Assembly: GCA_036186865.1 (NCBI GenBank)
Contig: AP025041.1
Coordinates: forward strand, 38,992,257 to 39,056,256
Direction: 5' to 3'
DNA length: 64,000 nt
DNA from: Eustoma russellianum
Lineage: Eukaryota > Streptophyta > Magnoliopsida > Gentianales > Gentianaceae
The notes beneath the pieces were generated by a model. It saw nothing but the letters and a program-made list of their open reading frames with translations, was not told the origin of the DNA and did not search any database. The stretch's first letter is position 1. Each line of letters starts with the position of its first letter. Shown piece after piece: positions 42,725 through 53,608 of the stretch. A program made the position numbers and the translations under genes.

Positions 42725-42851
42725 CGCAGCCGGTAATTTGGTGTTAATTGAATCAATTTTGCCCACGTTTGGATGCCAAATGAGGTTTCGGAACGTTTAA
42801 ATGCTAAGTGGATTCTGTGACAAACGTTTGGGTGCTAGGTGCATTTTACTC
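42725..42851 (-). repeat. Right TIR of the MULE
   Basis: Inverse of the left TIR, ending GTGCATTTTACTC and followed by TTAATGAAAA. It should hold the transposase promoter, as the transposase ATG lies about 330 bp inside. Confidence 0.9.
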
Positions 42852-42861
42852 TTAATGAAAA

Positions 42862-44151
42862 TCCAGTTGCCATCTTGTAGCAACAAAGTTTTTATCTAAT
42901 CTTGTTTTAGGAGGTCTCTTGTCTTTTGGTCATTGATTGTTTATCAAACCAAGTCTTTGATTAGGTTAACGCCGGTGCTAGTTCAGCTTCACCGTTTTTG
43001 TGCTGTTATGACTCATCCAATGTGATCATGCCATATGTATTAATCGGGCTGAATCGAATGTATACATGGCACGTTGGTATTGTATGGCTAAAAGATAGGT
43101 TATGATGAAGTCGGATCTTCACCAGGTGGATCGGAGGCGATCCTTGTGGTATGCCGTCAGCTCTTCGTTAGGGTCCGTCTATGAAACCTGAGAAGGAAAG
43201 GTAATGTTAGGGGCCCAGTGTCAATGCCCTAGGGAAAACCCTCCGACGTTCAAGTCAGTTGTGGGCATTTTTGTGTATAGCTTATGCTGGAACCAAAGGT
43301 TGTAATGAACCTGTTTAACCTCTTTCAGGGTGGCTATTTATGTGGGTCGGCTGAGGCGCAGTTATGGCCGAGCCGAAATGGTGGAGTCATCGAGGTCACT
43401 TAGATTCGAAGTGGCTTAAATCAGACTTGGGAACAGATCCTTGGCTTCTACGGAGGAAGCCTTATTTATAGATGTTGAAACTGAGAGCTGCGTGTCCCAG
43501 AATGGAGGTGGTGATGACACCTGACTGTCTAGGTGGCAGTTCTAGCTTGCATGATAGCTATGCGGCCGTTAAGGATTGCTGTGCTGGAAGTCTCCCTTGT
43601 ACAATTGACAAGTGGAAGTGGGTGGCTGAGTCACTGCCAGTCTTAGTCTGCATGAAGACCAAGTGGCACCACATGTTGGGCTGAGAGGCCAAGTTTGCTG
43701 CATGGCAGGACTGCTTAGGCATACTGCGGCTGAGCTGAGTCTGCCAAAGCGTACTTTTAGTCAGGTCGATCTGTGTAGTTTAGCCGAGGAGATGAGAGCA
43801 GTTTGCCGAGATGAGCAGAGCAGGTCGGCCATGACCTTTTGGTCTTAGGCGTTGATCAGATAAGGTGATGACCATGCTGACTGAGGTCCGGCCTCTGGCC
43901 GAGCCGAGCTGTATGGACTGACCGAATCAGGTTAAGCCCTGTATACCTCGAGTCATCCCAAAGATGGCCACCTTTCGGTGACTTCAGCCTCTGGCCGGGC
44001 AAACTTGTGGACGAGGTTGACCAGTCAACTAGCTGAGCTTGAGTTACGTTGACCGTTATTGACTAGCTTGAGATTCTTGTCTCATCCAAGCAGGTGGACT
44101 TTGGTCTCATCAGGTTAAGAAACATTCTCCCTCTTATTTGCATGTTATACG
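42862..44151. other. GC-richer DNA resembling an old LTR
   Basis: No gene recognised. The stretch CCCTAGGGAAAACCCTCCGA, followed by GTTCAAGTCAGTTG, and a downstream TATTTATAGATG resemble promoter and U5-like parts of large plant gypsy LTRs. Repeated GGCCGAGCCGA words occur nearby. I found neither LTR ends nor a target duplication. Confidence 0.35.
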
Positions 44152-44593
44152 TGTTGAGAATATTATTCTACATTGGATAATTTGAGAAAAAATACAAGCG
44201 TTGTGTGAGGATAAGGTACCACTACCCATTGTCTTAAGGTTTTGAGTGGTAATGAGTTTCACTTTCATGTAAGCCCAAGTTTCATTATGGTATCAGAGCC
44301 AGGTTTAAAATATGGACTCACACCTTGCCTAGCCTATGATTGGCCATTTATTGTCTCTCATCACCTAAATCCAGATGTTCATGACTGTCTTGTGGTTTGT
44401 GATTGAGGGCGGGTTCTAAGGCGTGTGTGTCAAGCCATGTTGCCACGTGAGATGAGTGCTGAGAATGTTATCCTACATTCGCTAATTTGAGAAAAAATAC
44501 ATAGTTTATAGGAGGATGAGGTAGCACCACCCATTACCTTAAGGTTTTGAATAGATATGAATCTCACCTTTCATGTAAGCCCAAGTTTCATCA
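44152..44593 (+). mobile_element. TRIM (miniature LTR retrotransposon)
   Basis: A complete 442-bp element. LTRs of 136 and 137 bp (44152-44287 and 44457-44593) start TGTTGAGAAT or TGCTGAGAAT and end GTTTCATTA or GTTTCATCA. A primer-binding site follows the first LTR. The 169-bp interior codes for nothing. ATACG flanks both ends (44147-44151 and 44594-44598). Size, PBS and duplication define a TRIM, which must borrow proteins from an autonomous LTR element. The LTRs differ at several positions, so the copy is not new. Confidence 0.92.
44288..44300 (+). other. Primer-binding site of the TRIM
   Basis: TGGTATCAGAGCC is a perfect match to the complement of the initiator tRNA-Met 3' end, right after the first LTR. 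Confidence 0.92.
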
Positions 44594-44598
44594 ATACG

Positions 44599-45106
44599 CA
44601 ATATGCACATCTTCGTACACATTATCACCTACAATTCATTAGAGCAATCCAGATGTTAAGATTATACGGACAACATGTTTACATTAGATCGGTCAGAAGA
44701 TCTTATAAAAGATGAGTTAAGAAATTTATTCCCTTTTATCCGCTAGTTGTACCCAATATGTATATCTTCATGCACATCCTTGCCTATAACTCATTGAAGA
44801 ATCGGCTTGTTGTAAACTTAGGGGTTAGGATCCCTTCACCTCACTCTCCACTGCATCCTCATCTAACCTGGGGTGAGAGGATCCCGTCTCAAACTTGTGC
44901 CCCATATGTACATCTTCATGCCCATCGTCGCCAACAATTCATTGGTGCATCTGAGCTTTTGAGACATTACAAATCTTTTCTTGCTTGATGATAATGGTGA
45001 AGGTACATTATTATATATTCCTACAAAATTTGCGTTGTTAAGTTTTGGCTGCATAGATTTTAGGTTGATGTTGGCACTCATTTTCTTCAAATATACATAT
45101 AATGTA
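44599..45106. repeat. Three diverged direct repeats with a MITE inserted
   Basis: Related units near 44599, 44753 and 44903 share ATATG(C/T)ACATCTTC, CACAT or CCAT(C), and AA(C/T)TCATT. An M2 MITE fragment lies between the second and third. No gene seen. Confidence 0.55.
44819..44889. mobile_element. MITE M2, short copy
   Basis: AGGGGTTAGGATCCCTTCAC on the left and GTGAGAGGATCCCGTCTC on the right keep the M2 end. The centre is reduced to CCTCATCTAACCTGG. Confidence 0.5.
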
Positions 45107-45235
45107 GGGGAAGAAAAAATTGTAGTAGTTTTATTAAGAAAATCTATTTTTGTAACAGGTTTGGAAGTAAACTCAGAAGTATATTAGGCGATTTTGATAG
45201 AACCGTCTAATAATACATATGACGTTTTTGACGTA
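45107..45235 (+). repeat. Left inverted repeat of the PMD element
   Basis: Pairs in reverse with 52167-52299, with many substitutions. The segment GTAGTTTTATTAAGAAAATC is the best-kept block. Confidence 0.65.
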
Positions 45236-45634
45236 ACTGCATGTGCCAAAATAACTTCTGGCATACAGCGGTTCTACTAAAACCGTTGTATGATTTTTTT
45301 AGAAAAAATCAATTTTCCAGTTTAATTTTACGGATGTGTGTGTCAATGCATAATTTCTATATAAACATAACATGTTCTCTGTGCATAATATGTTTGACAA
45401 TGTATTCTGATAAAATGACAAGTCGTTATTAAAAAATATATTTACAAACACGTAAAACCGTAATAAAGTAACATATAATAAGAATGAATTAAACTTGTAC
45501 AAAAGTATGTGTATATACAAAATGTTATACACACAATATAAATACAATATACATATCTTAGAGGCTCCCACCGGTAAAACAACACATCTTACGTATAGGC
45601 CGCCGCTAAGCAACTACACTATGTCCAGATGGAC

Positions 45635-46950
45635 CTATATCCCTTGGCAGCTGCGACGGTGACTGCGACTGCGGTGGCAGCATGTCGGGCTACGAATGTG
45701 GTGGCGGAATATAAAGTCCATGAAATGCATCCGTATCTGCGTCGCTACCTGCTCTATGTTGCGCTCTAGATCTCTAGCAAATGCATCGTCATCGGGAATG
45801 GAAGGGAGGAGATAATCTGAAATGTTAATGTCATCATCCTTACCAAATGCATGTCTGCTATCGACGGTAGGTCTCAGGAATGATATGCCCTGCTGCGACC
45901 ATCCTCTTACGTGTGCATGCCTCGATGGACTAGCCAACTGTGATCCTCTAGCGTCTCCAACGTATATGTGTGTAGATGATGGTGTCTGCAACTGAGACAC
46001 GAAAACTGTGGATAATATACATCCGTATTCTGATGGGTGGCCTTTACTAGAGGTCTCTGCAGTAGAAGATGTCTTAGACGCTCCTCTTTGAGCCCTCCGA
46101 TACAATCTCTATGCTGGTCTCGTCTCTGATCGATGCCGCGTGATAGTAAATCCGAGCAAGACGGTGTGCCTAAAATTTAAATAATAAAAAAATCAGTGCA
46201 CATATAAGTTACAATGACATAATTAAATGAATCAAAAGATGTATACATATTAGCCGTATGAGACTAGATGTGGAGGCAGAGAAACCATCGTCACCTACAT
46301 GCTCCACCTGAGGACCTGTATCACAGAATGTATAATGAGTCAGTTTTCAGTACGCCTATCCAGGACATAACTATATCGATCCGCTATGTTTGGTTTTTCT
46401 ACTTTGTAATATATGACATGCGTTTGCGCGTAGTCAATGTTCCCCACCCTTATCGCCATTTGACAGATGACAAAACCTGTGTCGACGACTTTGGGCTGCA
46501 CCTCCAGTGTCAGCCCAAACTGCATCATCACTCTATAGGATAGGTGGTTCGCAGTAATTTGCCATGGCGGCAGTAGGACCTGAGTAGTCTATAGATGCTC
46601 GTCCTAGGTGCACACCAGTGGCAAATTGGCAATAACATCTGGACTATAAGGCAGCCACAACAAATCCCTCTCTACTGAACTGTTGAGCAAATCGCGGGCA
46701 CCATCTATCGTGTGACGGGAATCCTCTAGGAAGTTGAGGTCACTAAGCCACCAGGCTGCAGGGATGCAACAGGCCTCATCACTAGACTCCTGATGCGGCA
46801 AGGACAGAAGACGACAAACCTATACTATATCCGGAATTGCAGCAGTTGTATGACACTGTAATTTGATGCTCTTCGTCTTCTTATGAGGGTCCCCGTATAA
46901 ATTTCGGTACAAGCACGCGAGGACAGCACGGCCCAGGAATATCTTCGCAC
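45635..46950 (-). pseudogene. Plant mobile domain (PMD, MAIN-like) remnant
   Basis: In reverse, the pieces IFLGRAVLACLYRNLYGDPH, AAWWLSDLNFLEDS, LWLPYSPDVIANLPLVCT and YRVMMQFGLTLEVQP match the order and wording of the plant mobile domain, found in Arabidopsis MAIN and MAIL proteins and in many transposon-borne genes. Stop codons and shifts split it. A downstream piece at 46105-45635 reads like the low-complexity tail of such proteins. The N-terminal part is missing: Copia-3 sits directly upstream, and little of the gene appears on its far side. PMD proteins act in silencing of transposons and genes. This copy is dead. Confidence 0.72.
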
Positions 46951-47000
46951 AACGGCGAGGTCCCGAAGTGCGTAGAGGTAGACTAGCTGACATGAAGGTC

Positions 47001-47385
47001 TGTTCGAGCCGAGGTCGAGCTGGCCGATCTCAACAGAACAGAGCCGAGGCCGATCAACAGAACAGAGCTGAAACCGACCTTAACAGAGCCGAGCTGGCCG
47101 ACCTCAACAGCCCGGAATCCGACGACTGATTAGATATGATTGTAAATATCCAATCTAATCAGATATATTTGAATCATGACTTTATCTTGTACATAAATTT
47201 AGAAATATGGTAAGGATTTGTAAAGGATTTGTATGGATTTTGTATAGCTGTAGATTAGCACAAATTACTAGCTATAGATTAGCACACATTACTCCTTTAT
47301 ATTACCTATAAATTGACGACCAAGTGAATAAAAAACTCAGAAAATTGAGTTTTCAAAATCCTTTGTGTTTATCTTGTTTTTAAAT
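47001..47385 (+). repeat. 5' LTR of Copia-3 (385 bp)
   Basis: Longer than its partner, mostly because a GC-rich block with AACAGAGCCGAG and GCTGGCCGACCTCAACAG words is expanded near 47020-47110. The rest (GATTAGATATGATTGTAAAT onward) aligns well. Confidence 0.9.
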
Positions 47386-47398
47386 GGTATCAGAGCCT
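47386..47398 (+). other. Primer-binding site of Copia-3
   Basis: TGGTATCAGAGCC directly follows the LTR and matches initiator tRNA-Met. Confidence 0.92.
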
Positions 47399-47446
47399 CC
47401 ATCATAAATTTCTGATCTTCTTTCCTCAGAAATTCCATTTTCATCC

Positions 47447-50400
47447 ATGGCCGTCGAGCCCTCTACTTCTTCTTTGCAAACCATGGCAACTGAATCTTCT
47501 CACAAGAAAATTATATCTCCTTACAATTTGTACTCAGGTGACCATCCTGGGCTGCTTATTACCCTTGTTCAACTTACAAGAACGAACTATGAAGAATGGG
47601 CAAGGGCTGTTCATGGGTCCTTGCTCGCCCGACGGAAATATGGTTTCCTAGATGGAACCATAACTCAACCTGACGATGGATCTCCCGATATGCCAGATTG
47701 GGAGCCTGTAAATTCCATGATTGTCGCATGGATTTTGAATGCGATCGAACCTAACATGCGTTCCACTATTTCTTACTCAGAGACTGCTAAGGAGTTGTGG
47801 GATGACATCAAACAGCGTTTTGCTTTTATTAATGCTCTGCGAGTGCAGCAACTGAAGAAGGCACTCGCGAATTGCAAGCAAAATGGAGACTCTGTCATGG
47901 CATATTATGGCAGATTGAAGAAACTTTGGGATGAGATTAAGGACTATGATGACATCCCGTTGTGTTCTTACAACGGCTATAAGTGTGACCTGTGCAACAC
48001 ACTCAGTCGTCGCAAATAAGCTGACCGAGTTCATCAGTTCCTTATGGGACTCGATGAACACATGTTTAGAATGGTGCGCTCGTCTATTCTTAGTTAGGAA
48101 CCTCTTCCTACTCTGAATAGGGTGTATCACATGGTGATTCAAGAAGAAAGTCTGGTGTCTATTGCCTTGATGAAAGAGAAGCGAGAATCTCCTGCCTTTG
48201 CCCTGACGGTGACAAGGAAAACAAGCACTGACAGGAGGAACTCCAAAGCTGCCGTGGTGTGCACACATTGTCACAGAAAGGGGCATGAGGCCAGTGTTTG
48301 TTTTCAAATCATAGGCTATCCTAACTGGTGGAGAGACCATTCAAAAGCTCAGACGAAGTCCAAAGGTCCTGCGCAATTGACATCTTCACAGTCCAAGCCG
48401 ATGGGCAGCGCTGGACATGTGACAACTGATCCATCAAAAACACCACCCATCTCGGATGATGCCCACGGGGGTGAGAAAGTTCTGGCTGACCTTTCTGCAG
48501 CCGAACTGAGCTCTCTTCTCATAGCTCTCAGTACACATAAGCAAACAGCTCCAGGACGCCTCAGTGATAAGCCTACTGACTCTTTTTGGATTATCGATTC
48601 GGGAGCCTCACATCATATGACGAGTAATCTAGATCTTTTACATAAATGCACTCCAATTCCTCTGTGTCATATTCGACTCCCTAACGGGGTTCTGACTCAA
48701 GCTCAGCAGCAAGGGTCAGCTCGACTGAATGAAAAATTGATGCTTGAACAAGTGTTTTTTGTTCCAAATTTGACTTGCAACTTGCTGTCAGTTTCACAGC
48801 TTTTGCATGATCAAGATTATATTGTTGAGTTTACTAACAAAGGTTGTGTGATATAGGACCAGAATACCAGGACTCGGATTGGAGTGGCTGATGTGATCGA
48901 AGGACTGTACATCTTGGACAGAGCAGACCCTATCTGGATGCATGCAGTAGAGAAGGATTCCGACGTCTCCCTATGGCATCATCGTCTGGGACATCCTTCC
49001 AATCGCGTCTTAAGTTTGTTACATAACATTGTGCCCTCTACTAATGACACTAGTATACCTTGTTGTGAGGTCTGCCTTCGAGCAAAACAGACCAGAAAAC
49101 CGTTTGATTTGAGTAATGCTATTGCTAAGCATTATTTTGATCTTGTTCATTGTGATGTATGGGTCCCTATAGACACAAAACTTCTTGTGGTGCGTCTTTT
49201 TTTGGACTTTTGTGGATGATCATTCTCGGGCCGTGTGGGTGTATTTGCTAAAAACCAAAGATCGTGTCCCAATGTTAGTAAAGTAGTTCTTCGCCATGGT
49301 TTTGGCTCAGTTCGGCCAACAAATTAAAACTTTCCGAACTGATAATGGAAGAGAATTCTTACCACTAACCCCTTTCTTTCTTGACCAATGTTTAATACAT
49401 CAAACCTCCATTCGATATGCCCCACAGCAAAATGGTAAAGTTGAACGAAAACATCGACACATATTGAATGTGGCTCGAGCTCTTCGCTTCCAGGCCAACC
49501 TTCCTTTTACCTTCTGGGGAGAGTGTGTCCTTACCGCAGTCCACCTCATCAACCGTACAACTTCTACTTTACTTGGAGGGAAGACACCGTATGAAATCCT
49601 TTTTGGCCGAACTCTAAGTTACACACATCTTTGAGTTTTTGGAAGCCTGTGTTACGTTCTCAATGATCAAACCTGTGGTGATAAATTCCAATCCCGTAGT
49701 CGCAAATGTATTCTGGTCGGCTACCCCTCTGGAAAGAAAGGTTAGACGGTTTATGATCTCGAAACTTATGAATTTTTTGTTTCTCGCAATGTCACCTTTG
49801 TCGAGGCCACCTTTCCATTTGCTGACACATCCCTCCATACTCCGTCACCAACCTCTCTTGAACCAGTGGTCCCAAACAACTCTCCTATTGATTCCCCTTC
49901 TGATCCATCACCGGGACTGATAGACATATATTCTTCCGAGCCGACCTTGACTGATCCGAGCTTAGCTCCCCAGCTCAGCTCGGCCGAACATATTCCACCA
50001 CCTAATTTTAGTACGACCGACGTATCAGTACAACCTGAGGTAACTCCACTCTCACCATCTTCACCTCAGCTCGGCCGAGGACAACGTATCAAGAAGCTTC
50101 CCACAAGATTGGCGGATTATGAAATTAATGCAGTATAGTCCAGTCCTTCGCACACATCACCTGCATTAACAGTTTCCTCAGGTATTCCCTACTCTATCAC
50201 CGGCTCTCTTAGTAATCATCGATTCTCTATTGCACATTGCATGTTTCTTGTGGCTATCTCCTCCACCTCAGAACCAACTTCTTACTTGGACGCGGCAAGA
50301 GACCCTCACTGGCGCGCCACTATGCGCGAAGAACTGGATGCCCTTGAGGAAAATCGCATGTGGACTCTGGAAGAACTCCCTGCTGGGAAACATGTTATCG

Positions 50401-51815
50401 GGTGTAAATGGGTATACAAGATCAAATATCATTCGGATGGCAGCATTGAATTTTATAAAGCCAGGTTGGTTGTTCAGGACAATCGTCAGATCGAGGGACT
50501 TGATTATACTGAAACCTTTGCCCCCACTGCCAAGATGGTTACAGTTCGAGTTCTCTTGGCTCTAGCCGCAGCACGACAGTTTTTCACTAGCCAAATGGGC
50601 GTCCGAAATGCCTTTCTTTATGGTGACCTTGATGAAGAAGTCTATATGAAATTGCCTCCTGGTTTCACAGCGCCCTCACCACGGACTGTTTGTCGGTTGC
50701 ATAAATCGTTGTACGGTCTTAAGCAAACACCCCGGTGTTGGTTTGCCCAAGCTCTCCTCCGCTTTGCGTTCTTATGGATTTGTTCAATCCTACTCGGATT
50801 ACTCTCTTTTCCGCTACACCTGTGCTAATATTTGCCTCTACATTTTGATCTATGTTGATGATCTCATCCTTATCGGAAATGATTCTCAGGAACTGGAGGC
50901 AGCTAAAAGTTATTTGAGTACCTATTTTCATATGAAAGATCTTGGTCCTTTAAAATATTTCCTTGGACTTGAAGTCGCTCACAGTACTGCGGGTATTTTT
51001 GTCTCGCAGCGGAAGTATGCTCTCGATATTATTGCTGATTGTGGTTTGCTTGCGTCTAAGCCTGCGTCCATACCTTTGGAACAACATCAGTTGGCTCAGA
51101 CCCAGCTCTTTCCTACAAGATCCATTGTCTTATCGCCGCCTTGTTGGACGTTTGATTTATCTATCTGTCACCCAACCTGAACTCTCATATGTTGTCCACA
51201 CGCTAGCACAATTTATGCAATCACCTCGGCTTGACCACTGGAATGCTGCTCTGCGGGTTGTCCAATACCTCAAAGGCAGTCCTGGCCAAGATCTACTTTT
51301 CTCGAGCAACAATGATCTCCAACTGACTGCCTACTGTGACTCGGATTGGGCAAGCTGTCCTCTTACCCGACGATCTCTTTCCTCTTATTTTATTCAACTT
51401 GGTACAGCACCCGTTTCGTGGAAGACTAAAAAGCAACACACAGTCTCTCGTTCATCTGCCGAAGCTGAATATCGCGCTATGTCATTCACAACCTGTGAGC
51501 TGAAGTGGCTGCTCGGCCTTCTTACTTTTCTTGGCATTCCTCACTCAGCTCATGTTACATTGTTCACTTATAGCCAGTCGGCCTTGCATCTCGCTCACAA
51601 TCCTGTTGCTCACGAACGCACCAAACATATTGAGATTGACTGCCATTTTCTCAGAGATGCTATTTTGGATGGACTCATTCGGCCACTTCATGTCTCCACG
51701 TCACATCAGCTTGCAGATATTCTTACCAAATCACTTGGGACTCGTGAGTTTCGTTTTTTGTTGTCCAAGTTGGTCGTTACTAATCTACTTGTGCCCAACT
51801 TGAGGGGGAGGGGGG
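47447..51815 (+). pseudogene. Gag-Pol remnant of Copia-3
   Basis: The Gag piece 47447-48019 (LTRTNYEEWARAVHGSLL) is intact up to a shift. 48122-48856 holds the CCHC knuckle (CTHCHRKGHEASVC) and protease motif WIIDSGASHHMTS, then a stop. 48884-49219 has the integrase zinc site (HHRLGHPSN, CCEVCLRAK) and first catalytic Asp (HCDVW). 49296-49634 has FRTDNGREF and QQNGKVERKHR. RT pieces 50241-51180 include VRNAFLYGDLDEEVYM and YVDDLILIGND. RNase H at 50963-51847 reads YCDSDWASCPLTRRS and SRSSAEAEYRAM. At least five stops or shifts separate the pieces; no product is expected. Confidence 0.92.
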
Positions 51816-52145
51816 TGTTAGAGTCGAGGCCGAGAGAGCCGAGCTGAGCTGACCGACCTCAACAGACCGCCGACCTCAACAGCCTAGAATCTGATGGCTG
51901 ATTAGATATGATTGTAAATATCCAATCTAATCAGATATATTTGAATCATGACTTTATCTTGTACATAAATTTAGGGATATGGTAAGGATTTGTATGGATT
52001 TTGTATGTCTTTAGATCAGCACAAATTACTAGCTGTAGATTAGCACAAATTACTCTTCTGTATTGCCTATAAATTGATGACCAAGTGAATAGAAAACTCA
52101 GAAAATTGAGTTGCCAAAATCCTTTGTGTTTATCTTATTTTTACA
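51816..52145 (+). repeat. 3' LTR of Copia-3 (330 bp)
   Basis: Starts TGTTAGAGTCGAGGCCG directly after a long polypurine tract (51800-51815, TTGAGGGGGAGGGGGG) and is followed by AGGTC. Confidence 0.92.
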
Positions 52146-52299
52146 AGGTCCCACAGGATTAAGGTTTCTTCTATCAGAACCACTATGTGTATTACTACAC
52201 GGTTCAGTCAAAACTGCCTAGTATACTTTTGCGTTTAATTCCAAACCCGATATAAAAATGGATTTTCTTAATAAAACTATTATATTTTTTTTCTTCCCC

Positions 52300-52687
52300 A
52301 ATAACAGTGAAAGAAAAAGAATCCATATGTAATAAAATATATGGGGTTTATATAAATTCCATTCTTTCCAAGCAGAAAAATACAAAATGAGAACCTTATG
52401 GTCGTGTCTATATGAGCTGGAAATTCCACATTCACTTTCATCCATTTATCTATTTTTTGTTACTAGATCATATATTTACCAAACCACAAAAAAGAAAAAA
52501 CAAAATACGACGCCAAAAGAAAACAATATTCAACCTGTTATGAACGAGGGTAAATTGTGCCAATATACATCATGTGGGTCAGAATTTACTCCTGCACCAA
52601 ACGCTGAAAAAATAGTTGTATCGTGCTACAAGTTTTTATCTTTTTGTTTTCTTCAAAAATAAACTTAATTAGCGAACGATACAAAAT
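52300..52687. other. AT-rich spacer
   Basis: No gene seen. AATA(A/C)ACTTAATTAGCGAAC near 52658 recurs near 52922, a small dispersed repeat in which the next RTE-tail copy inserted. Confidence 0.45.
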
Positions 52688-52809
52688 TGGAAGCAAACTC
52701 TCTATCAATTAAGATGGAGGTATTGTTTGTCTGCCGCTCACTCTCTCTTGACTCTAGCAATAGTTTACAATCGTGAGATATACTGAGTATGATTATTGTT
52801 GTTGTTGGT
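52688..52809 (+). mobile_element. Family C (RTE 3' tail) copy with target duplication
   Basis: Flanks AGCGAACGATACAAAA (52671-52686) and AGTGAACGACACAAAA (52810-52825) match at 14 of 16 bases. The 122-bp insert has GGAAGCAAACTCTCTATC, GGAGGTATTGTTTGTCTGCC, GAGATATACTGAGTATGA and ends in TTGTTGTTG. It is simply the last 120 bp of the RTE tail, so it was retroposed as a 5'-truncated RTE or an RTE-derived SINE. Confidence 0.82.
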
Positions 52810-52825
52810 AGTGAACGACACAAAA

Positions 52826-53226
52826 ATGTCAAAAATTTTAAATTTACTATACATCAGACATCACCAGACACTGAAAAGTATTTGCGTCGTACGGTAAGAT
52901 TTCTCTTTTTTCCCTCTAAAAATACACTTAATTAGCGAACAACATAGAAATACCAAAAATTTAAAGTTACTAGGCATGGGGTTATTGTGTATATATCATT
53001 GTGATCACCAAGATCTCCATGTATATGAAAATTTTGAATTTTGTTTAAAACTGAAACTTAGATTTATTGCAGATCCCGGTGCATAAATGCAAAATTTTTA
53101 TTAGAAAATTGCTCACCGACCAACAAAGCTCGTTGTAAACTTCGGAGTTCTGATGGGATCCGGTGCATTAGTGCTGGTATGATCGCAACACAAGAGTTTT
53201 AGAACAACGGGTCAAATAACGCTAAC
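52826..53226. other. AT-rich spacer
   Basis: No gene recognised. Confidence 0.45.
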
Positions 53227-53237
53227 ATCTAAACGTG

Positions 53238-53512
53238 GAGTGACTTGTTTCCATTTTCGTCAATGACACATTATTTTTTGACGTTGAGATATGATGTAAT
53301 AAAGAAAAATGACTCACTAAATACGACTCACTAATTGGCTGCACTTCTTATGTTATGAAATAGTTGATTGATACAGTTTGATTCAATTTTCATTATGGGT
53401 CATCGGAAAATAACTTTTGTGTGTTTCTAACATATGAGTATGGTTATATAAATTCGACTTCTCATGCCGGTCATAGACGGGAGCCTCTAAGATGATGTGA
53501 TAATGTTGTTGT
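53238..53512 (+). mobile_element. Family D (Au-like SINE), full-length copy with 11-bp TSD
   Basis: ATCTAAACGTG at 53227-53237 and 53513-53523 is perfect. The 275-bp insert has a head TGACTTGTTTCCATTTTCGT, the family body, and ends GATAATGTTGTTGT. It defines the full length of family D. CGACTCACTAA is duplicated inside. Confidence 0.88.
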
Positions 53513-53608
53513 ATCTAAACGTGCAAGGACTCAAAGCCATGAACCGTATCAGTACTGCAACTTTCCATTAACTATTTACAACTTTATGATATTTAATGTA
53601 GTTTTTTC

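Larger units (their letters stand above)
37882..42851. mobile_element. Mutator-like transposon (MULE) with GRF-finger companion ORF
   Basis: A 4970-bp element flanked by the 10-bp duplication TTAATGAAAA (37872-37881 and 42852-42861). The terminal inverted repeats are about 128 bp, start GAGTAAAATGCAC and are over 90 percent alike. A MURA-type transposase gene runs leftward from the right end. A small GRF zinc-finger ORF runs rightward from the left end. The two are convergent, each starting just inside a TIR, which is the layout of maize MuDR (mudrA and mudrB). Both genes are now broken, so the copy is not autonomous. Confidence 0.92.
47001..52145 (+). mobile_element. Copia-3, decayed Ty1/copia with both LTRs
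   Basis: LTRs at 47001-47385 and 51816-52145 start TGTT and end in a short TTTTTA(A/C)A. AGGTC flanks both ends (46996-47000 and 52146-52150). PBS, Gag, protease, integrase, RT and RNase H follow in order but in several frames. The LTRs differ in sequence and in length (385 and 330 bp), so this copy is clearly older than Copia-2. It inserted into the PMD element. Confidence 0.95.
45107..52299. mobile_element. Long-TIR element carrying a PMD pseudogene, split by Copia-3
   Basis: 45107-45235 and 52167-52299 are inverted copies. Both contain GGGGAAGAAAAAA, then AGTTTTATTAAGAAAATC, GGTTTGGAA, and an AGAACCGT or GAACCGTG block. Removing Copia-3 leaves an element of about 2 kb with a plant-mobile-domain remnant inside. 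Long TIRs plus captured PMD would fit a MULE, since PMD genes are known in such elements. I found no clear flanking duplication, so the outer edges are tentative. Confidence 0.55.

Noticed and set aside
43472..43848. Overlapping short frames in the GC-richer block
   Set aside because: No homology that I recognise and no exon signals. GC content alone makes stops rarer here.
44152..44593. Cassandra-type TRIM
   Set aside because: Cassandra LTRs contain a 5S rRNA-like segment. None was found in these LTRs.
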